From contig JAIYCA010000253.1 in the NCBI GenBank assembly GCA_027488265.1, positions 1 through 7,400 on the forward strand: a stretch of 7,400 nt of DNA. The letters run 5' to 3'. Both the position numbers and the translations under genes were made by a program. Of the stretch, positions 1-6,166 are shown piece after piece (within the stretch, counting starts at the first letter, position 1; the number at the start of each line of letters is the position of its first letter). The notes beneath the pieces were generated by a model, which worked only from the letters and a program-made list of their open reading frames with translations, was not told where the DNA came from and made no database searches. Source of the stretch: Planctomycetaceae bacterium (lineage in GTDB: Bacteria; Planctomycetota; Phycisphaerae; Phycisphaerales; SM1A02).

Positions 1-1640
1 GCCGCAACAATGCCCACCTTGAGGCCGCGCTTCAAGGAAAGCTGGGCTGCGATCTTCGCGAGCGTCGTGGTTTTTCCGAAGCCCGTCGGTCCGACAAACG
101 CGATGCGACGAGCGGAGCCCGCGTGGCCACGGCCATCCGCACGCGTGTGAGCAGCCCGCATCGCCGACTCGAAGCGGAACCCGTCTTCCGAGTCTGCAGG
201 AAGCAATGCTGCGATTTCTCGTTCGATCGCTTCGCGCACGATGCTTGCGGAGGGTGTCGCGCCTGCATCAATTGCGTCGGCGAGTTCAGATTCGACCTTC
301 GCGAGAATGCGATCCGCAAGTTCGCGCGCGACTTCTTGTTCGATGAGTTGCGCGTACGCCGCTTCGAGCGTCGCGGGGCGTGCATGGGACGATGCGTTGA
401 GGGCAACGCGCGTGGTTTCGGAGGCTCGCGGCGCTTTCTCGGCTGCCGCGGAAGCGAGGCGCTGCTCGGTTGCGCGTGCGCCTGTTGCGTGAGGTTTCGT
501 CTCGACGCTCGCTCCTCGGGATTCGCTATTTCCATCGTGCAGAAAGCGACCGACAAACGCGGAAATCGTGTCCAACTCCCGACGCTCTGTTGCCGGAGTG
601 GGTTCTGCGATGTCAGCCGTTCGAGACACTGTGGCTTGCGAAGTGTGACTCGCAGCCGGCACGACATCCGCGTGCGGTGCCGCCACCGATACTGACACTT
701 CAGAAGCAGAGACTGACGAAGCCGACACGGTTGACGCTGACGCGACCTGCGATGCAGGAACCACAATCGTCTGCAAGCGCGCGACTGTCGCGCCCGCGCC
801 ACCACTGTTCGCGCCGATCACTCGAATTTCAGGCACCAACACGAATCGCTGTGCTGGGCCAACGGGCTCGGTTGTCACAACTCCACTTTCAGGGGAAGTG
901 ATGCGCGCAGCGGAGGGTGTACCGAAGGCGCTCGCCGGCTTGGAAGCGGATTCGCCCGCGCGTGCAGCGGCACCTGTTGCGCGCGCGGCGGCACCTGTTG
1001 CGCGCTCGTTGCGCGCCGCGTTCGCGCGCTCGCTCGTCTGCTTCTCCAACTGAATGGCCATCGCCTGTGCGAGCCGACGCGTCTTCTCGCGTTCGGCATC
1101 CATATCGAGTGGCATGCCTGTGTTCATGACGGGATGCATGCCGGAATGCACGCTGGCTCCCGATGCACTGCCCACGTTCGCGGCATTGCCCCGAGTTCCA
1201 CTACGTGCAACTCCAGCATTGCCAGTTTGCGACGCTGCGCCGTACGCGCGAGCCGCTGCGGAAAGTTGCACGACCTCGTTCTTAGCTGCCCGCGCGGCGA
1301 GCGATGTGCTTGCAGCGGCAGACCCGTTCGAGGCGTTGCCGGTAGACGCAACCGACGCACTCGGCCCTGCAAGCGTTGCAGACTTGAACACTCTCGGTGC
1401 GCCACGACGTTCGGACGTTGATGCGTCACTCTTCTCACCTTCGCCGAGAACCTGCTCGCCCTTGGGCATATCCGCCGCACGCGCCGCCGTGATCTCGACG
1501 ACCGCCTTCCGGCCAAATCCGAAGAATCCACCGCGTTCGAAGGTTCGAGTGTGCAGGATGACCGCGTCCGCGCCAAGGTCCTTCTTCACGAAGGCAAGCG
1601 CTTCCGACATGGTCCAAGCCTGATAGGTCTTGAGCTTCAA
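1..1640 (-). CDS. flhF: FlhF, flagellar SRP-type GTPase (3' end outside window)
   Basis: FlhF is a membrane-associated GTPase of the SRP family (relatives Ffh and FtsY) that sets flagellar placement and number. About 546 residues are visible without a stop. Residues 1 to about 55 match the FlhF N-terminal domain (start MKLKTYQAWTMSEAL, then DLGADAVILHTRTF and GFFGFGRKAVVEI). Residues about 60-420 are a low-complexity Ala/Ser/Thr/Val linker with a charged, probably helical stretch near 181-215. Residues about 421-512 look like the helical N domain. The P-loop GPTGFGKTTT lies at 517-526, with Phe where Val is common, followed by LAKIAAQLSLKRGLKVGIV. The G2 to G5 motifs are beyond the window. 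I chose the TTG start at 1640 because GGAGG lies 6 bases upstream, the same spacing as in fliP, fliQ and flhB, and the protein there begins like other FlhF proteins. FlhF proteins are commonly about 350-500 residues, so this one is unusually long. The family call is secure. Confidence 0.93.
   Translation of the reverse strand, partial: MKLKTYQAWTMSEALAFVKKDLGADAVILHTRTFERGGFFGFGRKAVVEITAARAADMPKGEQVLGEGEKSDASTSERRGAPRVFKSATLAGPSASVASTGNASNGSAAASTSLAARAAKNEVVQLSAAARAYGAASQTGNAGVARSGTRGNAANVGSASGASVHSGMHPVMNTGMPLDMDAEREKTRRLAQAMAIQLEKQTSERANAARNERATGAAARATGAAARAGESASKPASAFGTPSAARITSPESGVVTTEPVGPAQRFVLVPEIRVIGANSGGAGATVARLQTIVVPASQVASASTVSASSVSASEVSVSVAAPHADVVPAASHTSQATVSRTADIAEPTPATERRELDTISAFVGRFLHDGNSESRGASVETKPHATGARATEQRLASAAAEKAPRASETTRVALNASSHARPATLEAAYAQLIEQEVARELADRILAKVESELADAIDAGATPSASIVREAIEREIAALLPADSEDGFRFESAMRAAHTRADGRGHAGSARRIAFVGPTGFGKTTTLAKIAAQLSLKRGLKVGIVA
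964..1005. repeat. 21-bp tandem duplication inside the flhF linker
   Basis: An 18-base stretch at 967-984 recurs exactly at 988-1005, a 21-bp period. In FlhF it encodes the repeated ATGAAAR within the low-complexity linker, near residues 212-226. The reading frame is kept, so it looks like recent in-frame expansion of the linker. Confidence 0.8.
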
Positions 1641-1645
1641 AGCTG

Positions 1646-1652
1646 CCCTCCT
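1646..1652 (-). promoter_or_regulatory. Shine-Dalgarno site deciding the TTG start of flhF
   Basis: The minus strand reads AGGAGGG, with GGAGG ending 6 bases before TTG at 1640. There is no ATG in the flhF frame nearby. An in-frame GTG at 1673 would add 11 residues (VATAANARRAA) but has no such site at the right distance, and it would place the FlhF-like N-terminus internally. Confidence 0.8.
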
Positions 1653-1711
1653 GGCATTCGCGGCCGTCGCCACAGCTCACTCGATGCGGGCGGTGATCCT
1701 CGCATCTTCAG

Positions 1712-1735
1712 GCGTCCGACCTCCTGTCGGATCGC
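1712..1735 (-). promoter_or_regulatory. Possible RNA hairpin in flhF leader
   Basis: On the transcribed strand the arms GCG-A-TCCGAC and GTCGGA-CGC pair over 9 bp with one bulged A, closing a 5-base loop AGGAG. The loop and the next base form an AGGAGG, a Shine-Dalgarno-like sequence. The stem lies about 70 bases before the flhF start. There is no T-run, so it is not a standard intrinsic terminator. The pairing is visible in the sequence; a regulatory role is inference. Confidence 0.35.
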
Positions 1736-1789
1736 TCCAAAGCACACGCACTCCCCAACAACCAATATGGAGGGACCTTTGTTTCAGGC

Positions 1790-1815
1790 GCGCACAACGA
1801 TCGCGCACAACGTGG
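1790..1815. repeat. Direct repeat, two 13-bp units
   Basis: The plus strand has GCGCACAACG at 1790-1799 and again at 1803-1812, giving a period of 13 bp with identical first ten bases. It lies just beyond the 11-bp array, on the flhF side, and may be part of the same repeat-generating process. Confidence 0.6.
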
Positions 1816-1835
1816 ACGTCACACGAAGTCGCCCC

Positions 1836-1912
1836 ACGGTTGACACATGGTTGATCCATGGTGAACACAGGGTCGACGCAACGTGGACTCAACGCGGACG
1901 CAATCCGGATTC
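1836..1912. repeat. Degenerate 11-bp tandem array, seven units
   Basis: Cut every 11 bases from 1836, the plus strand gives seven related units such as ACGGTTGACAC, ATGGTTGATCC and AACGTGGACTC. Unit positions 1 (A), 8 (A) and 11 (C) are the same in all seven. Position 4 is G in six and position 7 is G in six. The array stops 2 bases from the flhA stop codon. Eleven bases do not keep a reading frame, so this is not a repeated peptide. The period is close to one helical turn of DNA, which is compatible with phased protein binding or with old slippage decaying by mutation. Confidence 0.75.
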
Positions 1913-1914
1913 GT

Positions 1915-4080
1915 TCAGGCCGCGCCTGCCGCTTGTGGGACGGGGGCAGCAGTGAGCTGAACGAGCCCGACGCTTTCGACATCGGTTCCTCGAACCACCT
2001 CGTTGTACCCGAGGACCGCGAACTCCGCAATGTGCGGCTCGAGGATCTGCCGCACCTGAGCGCGCACCGAGGGCGACGCGAGAACCACGATGCGCCGACC
2101 GGCGTCGGATAGTGGCCGAGCCGTCTCGGCAACCGAGCGCGCGATGCGGTTTGCAAGTTGCGGCGGAATGGTGAAGGTCGTGCCAGACGGATTGCGATCG
2201 ATGTAGCCCGAAATCGTGTCCTCAAGCGCTGGATCCATCGTGACGCAACGGAGTCGCGCGCGGCCGCGTTCATCGACCTCGCTGTACTGGGCGCAAATGG
2301 CGCGGCGGAGGCCGTTTCGCACGTATTCGACCAGCACATCGTGGTCCTTCGTGTGCGGAATCCACTCGGCGAGCGTCTCGACCACGGTCTCCAAGTCGCG
2401 GATCGCAACGCGCTCGCGGAGGAGCGCTTGAAGGATCTTCTGGAGGTCGCTCGGCTTGACGATCGCGGGGATCAGATCCTCGACGAGCTTTGGCGTCTTC
2501 TGCTTGAGTTGCGCGATGAGGTTCGAAACCTCTTCGCGGGTGAGCAATTCGTCGGCGTGGAGGCGGACGAGTTCCGCGAGGTGCGTCGCCAAGACGCTCG
2601 TCGCGTCGACGACCGTCCAATTTGAACTCTCAGCGCGATCGCGGAGCGAACGCTCGATCCAGGTCGCCTCAAGGCCAAAGGCGGGTTCCTTCGTCTGAAT
2701 GCCCTCAAGCTGCCCGTGGGCGAAGCCTGAGTCCATCGCCATGAGGAGCTCTGGGTAGACCATGCCCGTCGCCACGACCGCGCCGCGGATCTTGACGCGG
2801 TACTCGTTCGGGTCGAGTTGCATGTTGTCGCGGATGCGAACCGACGGCATGACCAAGCCGAGTTCCGTCGCGAGTTGACGGCGAATCCCCGCGATCCGGT
2901 CGAGGAGGTCGCCGCCGCGCGAGGCGTCGACGAGGCCAACCACGCCGTAACCAACCTCAAGTTCAAGCGTGTCGACCGAGAGGAGTTCCTCGACCTTCGG
3001 CGGCTCGACCGGCTTGCGCGCGGCCTCGTCGCGAGCCCGCATCGCTTCGCCAATCCCCCGCTTCTTCGCCATCCATTGCATGGCGTAGGCCGTTCCCGCG
3101 AGGAAGAGCGCTGCGCCGACGAGTGGCACCGTTGGAAGCGGCGTGAATGCGAGCATGCAGAGGAAGCCCGCGATCAGGTAGAGGGCCATCGGCTGCGAGG
3201 CGAGTTGGTTCGGGATTTCCTCACCAACCGTCTTGCCGCCGCCAGCACGCGCGACGATGAGACCGGAAGCGATCGCCACCAGGAATGCCGGCAATTGCGA
3301 GACGAGGCCGTCGCCGATCGCAAGAAGCATGAACGTCTTCATCGCGTCGGATGCGGTCCACCCGAGTTGGAACTTCGCGATGGCGAAACCGCCGACAATA
3401 TTGATCAGCGTGATGATGATGCCGGCAATCGCGTCACCGCGGACGAATTTCGAAGCACCGTCCATCGCGCCGTAGAAATCGGCCTCGCGAGAGACTTCGT
3501 CGCGGCGCTCGCGCGCGGTCTTTTCATCGATGGTGCCTGCGGAAAGATCCGCATCGATCGCCATTTGCTTGCCTGGCATCGCGTCGAGTGTGAATCGCGC
3601 GGCAACTTCCGACATGCGCGTGGCACCCTTGGTGATCACGACGAACTGCACGATCACGAGGATGACGAAGATGATCGCGCCGACGACAGCATTCGAGCCG
3701 GCGACGAAGTTCGCGAACGCTTGAATCATGTGGCCAGCGGCGGCGGTCGCGGTCGACGGATCCTTCGAATCGATGGAGAGAATCAGTCGCGTGGAAGCGA
3801 CGTTGAGCACGAGTCGGAAGAGCGTGGTTCCGAGGAGCAGTGCGGGAAACACGCTGAAATCAAGCGGCTTCCGCATGTAGATCGTCGTCATCAAGACGAT
3901 CGCGCCGATCGCGATGTTGATACAGAGCAAGAGGTCAAGCACCGTCGTCGGCAGCGGGACGACGAGGACCGCGACCAGCAAGAGGAACGAGATCGGAACG
4001 ATGAGGTGGCTGTTGCGCGCGATCGTGTGGAAGATCGGCGGAATGCCATCGGTTGCTGGGGCTGCGTTCGCTCGTGCCAT
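1915..4080 (-). CDS. flhA: FlhA, flagellar type III export gate protein
   Basis: FlhA is the large export-gate subunit. Its membrane half helps couple ion flow to secretion, and its cytoplasmic domain forms the ring that docks chaperone-substrate complexes. The protein has 721 residues, slightly longer than the usual 690-700. Hydrophobic segments run through roughly residues 25-150 and 215-335. The FHIPEP-family signature is clear: SEVAARFTLDAMPGKQM at 157-173, then the conserved FYGAMDGASKFVRGDA at 202-217 with an Asp in MDGAS (207) of the type implicated in ion coupling. Residues about 365-700 are the soluble domain, with VRIRDNMQLDPNEYRVKIRG near 414-433. The tail after 705 is Ala/Pro-rich and probably flexible. 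The ATG at 4080 has only a weak AGGG upstream and no GGAGG. The upstream gap from flhB is about 99 bp and contains a 16-bp repeat. I see no frameshift or missing core motif. Confidence 0.97.
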   Translation of the reverse strand: MARANAAPATDGIPPIFHTIARNSHLIVPISFLLLVAVLVVPLPTTVLDLLLCINIAIGAIVLMTTIYMRKPLDFSVFPALLLGTTLFRLVLNVASTRLILSIDSKDPSTATAAAGHMIQAFANFVAGSNAVVGAIIFVILVIVQFVVITKGATRMSEVAARFTLDAMPGKQMAIDADLSAGTIDEKTARERRDEVSREADFYGAMDGASKFVRGDAIAGIIITLINIVGGFAIAKFQLGWTASDAMKTFMLLAIGDGLVSQLPAFLVAIASGLIVARAGGGKTVGEEIPNQLASQPMALYLIAGFLCMLAFTPLPTVPLVGAALFLAGTAYAMQWMAKKRGIGEAMRARDEAARKPVEPPKVEELLSVDTLELEVGYGVVGLVDASRGGDLLDRIAGIRRQLATELGLVMPSVRIRDNMQLDPNEYRVKIRGAVVATGMVYPELLMAMDSGFAHGQLEGIQTKEPAFGLEATWIERSLRDRAESSNWTVVDATSVLATHLAELVRLHADELLTREEVSNLIAQLKQKTPKLVEDLIPAIVKPSDLQKILQALLRERVAIRDLETVVETLAEWIPHTKDHDVLVEYVRNGLRRAICAQYSEVDERGRARLRCVTMDPALEDTISGYIDRNPSGTTFTIPPQLANRIARSVAETARPLSDAGRRIVVLASPSVRAQVRQILEPHIAEFAVLGYNEVVRGTDVESVGLVQLTAAPVPQAAGAA

Positions 4081-4121
4081 AGTTGGTGCCCTGGTTCGTT
4101 CTGTACTCTTTCACATGCCGC

Positions 4122-4185
4122 GCGGTGAATCTCAGGTGCGGTGAACTTCAAGTGCGGCCGTTCATCGTTGCGGTCAACGTCACGC
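4122..4185. repeat. Degenerate 16-bp tandem repeat, about four units
   Basis: GCGG recurs at 4122, 4138, 4154 and 4170, exactly 16 bases apart on the plus strand. Units one and two agree at 13 of 16 positions (GCGGTGAATCTCAGGT and GCGGTGAACTTCAAGT). Unit four agrees with unit two at 12 of 16. Unit three is weak, at 8 of 16 with unit one. Unit four covers the flhB stop codon at 4180-4182, and the rest fills most of the flhB-flhA gap. The first two units are a solid direct repeat; the last two are less sure. Confidence 0.55.
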
Positions 4186-5250
4186 GACCGCTTTCCCCTT
4201 CAGTTGGTAGACATAGGCAAGGATTTCAGCGACCGCCTTGTAGTGGTCCGCAGGAATCTCTTGCCCAACCTTGGCGTTGGCATACAGCGCTCGGGCGAGC
4301 GGCTTGCGCTCGACGATCGGAATGCCGTGCTTTGTGGCGATTTGCCGAATGCGCATCGCGAGATTGTCGGCGCCCATCGCGACGATGCGCGGCGCTTGCA
4401 TGGTCGTAGGGTCGTATTGAATCGCGACCGAAATGTGTTCAGGGTTCGTCACGATCACGTCGGCCTTTGGAACCGACGTCTGCAATCGCTGCATCGCGAG
4501 TTGTCGCGCAATCTGCATGCGACGGCGCTTCACTTCAGGGTTACCGTCCGACTCCTTGAACTCCTCTTTCACCTGCTGCTTCGTCATGCGCAGATCCCGC
4601 TCGTGCTTGAACCATTGGATGCCGTAATCCGCAAGGCCAAGGACAAGCAGCGCGGAACCAATCTGGACCGCGAGATTGAGGCCGATCGCGCCGATCTCCT
4701 CGAATCCGCGGAGGACACCGAACTCCGGCAGTGCGACGATTTGCGGCAAGACGCCGACCGTCAAACTCCATGCGATCCAACCGACGAGCGCCACTTTCAG
4801 CACGTCCATCGCCGTCTTGATCGCGCCTTGTGCGCCGAAGATGCGACCGAATCCCTTCGTCGGGTCGAGCCGCTCGAACTTCGGCTCAAGCGGCTTCGTC
4901 GTGATGAGGAAGCCGACTTGCCAGAGATGTGCAAGAATTGCGAGCGCTGTGGCGCCGACGATGACCGGGAGTGCCGCCCATGCGCCTTCAACCGCCATCG
5001 GAATGACAAGCGGCGCGATCTCTTCGACGCGGATGCCAGAACCAATCGCGTCGCCCGCAAGCGACTTCTCAAGAAGCGCTGCGAGCGTCCCAAGGAACGG
5101 CTTCATCGAGGAAGCAAGCACGAGAATCGCGCCGAGGAGGAGAATCGCGTTTGCGGCGTCATTCGAGCGCGCGATGTTGCCCTCTTCGCGTGCTTCCCGC
5201 CGCTTCTTTGGGGTTGCGTCTTCGGTACGTTCGCCGAGATCCTCTGACAT
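4180..5250 (-). CDS. flhB: FlhB, export-gate substrate-specificity switch protein
   Basis: FlhB binds around the FliPQR gate in the inner membrane. Its cytoplasmic domain normally cleaves itself at NPTH, between Asn and Pro, to switch export from rod/hook to filament proteins. The protein has 356 residues, normal for the family. The N-terminus has the typical ERTEDATPKKRREAREEGN (7-25). Four hydrophobic segments lie roughly at 33-60, 88-112, 145-175 and 185-212, followed by the charged linker with TKQQVKEEFKESDGNPEVK (223-241). The cleavage site reads VIVTNPEHISVAI, with Asn269, Pro270, Glu271 and His272, so Thr is replaced by Glu while Asn and Pro are kept. The C-terminal domain then shows AMGADNLAMRIRQIA and IPIVERKPLARALY as expected. 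The start ATG at 5250 overlaps the fliR stop by 1 base (TGATG) and has GGAGG 6 bases upstream, so the two are probably translationally coupled. Confidence 0.97.
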   Translation of the reverse strand: MSEDLGERTEDATPKKRREAREEGNIARSNDAANAILLLGAILVLASSMKPFLGTLAALLEKSLAGDAIGSGIRVEEIAPLVIPMAVEGAWAALPVIVGATALAILAHLWQVGFLITTKPLEPKFERLDPTKGFGRIFGAQGAIKTAMDVLKVALVGWIAWSLTVGVLPQIVALPEFGVLRGFEEIGAIGLNLAVQIGSALLVLGLADYGIQWFKHERDLRMTKQQVKEEFKESDGNPEVKRRRMQIARQLAMQRLQTSVPKADVIVTNPEHISVAIQYDPTTMQAPRIVAMGADNLAMRIRQIATKHGIPIVERKPLARALYANAKVGQEIPADHYKAVAEILAYVYQLKGKAVA

Positions 5251-6071
5251 CAGGCACCTCCCCCGGCAGTCGCCGCTTCGGAGGTGGTTGCAACAAGGAG
5301 CGATTCAATCGCACCTGTGGTTCCATCGACGAGCGCTTCATCGATGGCCGCGAGCGATGCCACGATCACGCCGAGGCCAACGACAATGCGCAGCGGAAAC
5401 CCGATCGACATCACGTTGAGCGCAGGCACGCTCTTCGAGAGGTAACCCATCACCACGGTTTCGAGGCAAACAATCGCAAGGAGCGGCGCGGCCACGCGCA
5501 GTCCGAGTTCAAACGCAGCGGACATTCCGCCCGTGAACACCGCAATCGGCGATGATCCGCCTTCGCCTGCGAGCATCGCGGGGACAGCTCCCGCGGGAAT
5601 CGTGGCGAAACTGCCGACGACCGCAGAGAACATCGACTCAAGTCCGCCGAGCGAAAGGAACGTGGCGAGCGTGAGGAAGAACAGAATCTGCTCAAGCGCG
5701 TCGGATTCTTCACCGATCGCGGGGTTGTAAAACCGCGCAAAACCAAGCCCAATTTGCTGGCCCATCGCCAAGCCACCGAACTGCGCGGCAAGCAGCGGCA
5801 GCGATGCCATGAATCCGATGAAGGCGCCGATTCCAATCTCGATCACGAGGAGCGGAAGTGCTGCGCCGAGCGAGATTTCATGAGGCATCGTCGCGGTGCT
5901 CGCGACCGATGGATACACCGCCAATCCCAGCGCTGCGACCAGAAGTCCCTTGATGCGCAACGGAATCGCAGGCGACGAGAGAATCGGCCCGTGAATCGCG
6001 ACGCCACCAACCCGCGCAACAACGAGTGTTGCAGGAACGAGGTGTTGGGAGAGTGCGTCGATCGAAGACAT
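5250..6071 (-). CDS. fliR: FliR, flagellar export gate protein
   Basis: FliR is the single-copy subunit that closes the helical FliP5-FliQ4-FliR1 core of the flagellar export gate in the inner membrane. The protein has 273 residues, close to the usual 255-265 plus a short Ala/Gly-rich tail. Family features are an N-terminal segment with ARVGGVAIHGPILSS (19-33), the middle AAQFGGLAMGQQIGLGFARFYNP (95-117) in place of the usual GQxIG motif region, and the late NVMSIGFPLRIVVGLG (219-234), like the family's N-V-hydrophobic-GFPLK stretch. Most of the chain is hydrophobic. The ATG at 6071 gives the expected N-terminus, but no Shine-Dalgarno sequence is visible; the bases before it are CACCTCGCACG. 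Upstream is an 86-bp gap filled by an 11-bp repeat array. Downstream the stop overlaps the flhB start. Confidence 0.95.
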   Translation of the reverse strand: MSSIDALSQHLVPATLVVARVGGVAIHGPILSSPAIPLRIKGLLVAALGLAVYPSVASTATMPHEISLGAALPLLVIEIGIGAFIGFMASLPLLAAQFGGLAMGQQIGLGFARFYNPAIGEESDALEQILFFLTLATFLSLGGLESMFSAVVGSFATIPAGAVPAMLAGEGGSSPIAVFTGGMSAAFELGLRVAAPLLAIVCLETVVMGYLSKSVPALNVMSIGFPLRIVVGLGVIVASLAAIDEALVDGTTGAIESLLVATTSEAATAGGGA

Positions 6072-6090
6072 CGTGCGAGGTGTGTGTTGC

Positions 6091-6166
6091 GTGTCGTGCC
6101 CGTCTCGTGCCCGTCTCGTGCCCGTGTCGTGCCCGTCTCGTGCCCGTCACGTGCCCGTCACGTCCC
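6091..6166. repeat. 11-bp tandem array between fliQ and fliR, seven units
   Basis: The plus strand repeats GTCTCGTGCCC and close variants with an 11-bp period: GTGTC at 6091 and 6124, GTCTC at 6102, 6113 and 6135, and GTCAC at 6146. A final 10-base unit lies at 6157-6166. CGTGCCC is unchanged in the first six. The last unit contains the fliQ stop codon (6158-6160), so the array begins inside the fliQ end and runs to 19 bases before the fliR start. An additional, poorly matching stretch follows at 6080-6090. The units are far better conserved than in the flhA-flhF array. Confidence 0.9.

Larger units (their letters stand above)
1641..1914. other. flhA-flhF intergenic region, 274 bp
   Basis: This is the longest gap in the window. 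Starting from flhA it holds a palindrome AATCCGGATT (1902-1911), a 77-bp array of degenerate 11-bp units (1836-1912), a 13-bp direct repeat (1790-1815), a short AT-richer stretch around 1755-1785, a bulged hairpin (1712-1735) and the flhF Shine-Dalgarno site. I see no convincing sigma-70, sigma-54 or sigma-28 promoter and no stem with a T-run that would make an intrinsic terminator. Either flhF is read through from flhA or it has a promoter I cannot recognise. Confidence 0.7.

Noticed and set aside
32..805. Several frames on both strands across 32-1130
   Set aside because: They are alternative readings of flhF, whose own frame is open from 1640 to the window edge and ends in a recognisable P-loop.
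1641..1673. GTG at 1673 as an upstream start for flhF
   Set aside because: It would translate through the strong Shine-Dalgarno site and add an untypical extension before the FlhF-like MKLKTYQAW start.
1846..1860. Inverted repeat CATGG-TTGAT-CCATG
   Set aside because: It has only a 5-bp stem and arises from two adjacent 11-bp array units, so it is not counted separately.
1641..1914. A sigma-70, sigma-54 or sigma-28 promoter, or an intrinsic terminator, before flhF
   Set aside because: No adequate paired -35/-10, -24/-12 or flagellar sigma-28 motif was found, and the only good stem lacks a T-run.
1677..2408. A 243-residue minus-strand frame overlapping the flhA 3' end and the intergenic region
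   Set aside because: It is an out-of-frame, Arg/Ser-rich translation of flhA. It has no start site support and is explained by FlhA.
2818..4128. A 436-residue open frame on the plus strand, antisense to flhA
   Set aside because: The translation is dominated by Arg, Asp, Glu and His with no domain pattern, as expected for the antisense of GC-rich coding DNA. The opposite strand carries an intact, motif-rich FlhA.
4141..5247. A 368-residue open frame on the plus strand, antisense to flhB
   Set aside because: It has the same charged low-information composition and mirrors flhB almost end to end. It is a shadow of the real gene.
2400..5720. Frequent GATCGCG/GCGATC words
   Set aside because: They mostly encode Ala-Ile and Ile-containing membrane stretches in flhA, flhB and fliR using preferred codons. 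No regular spacing was seen.
6091..6166. The repeat arrays as CRISPR
   Set aside because: Units are 11 bp in direct head-to-tail contact with no unique spacers, and no cas gene is present.
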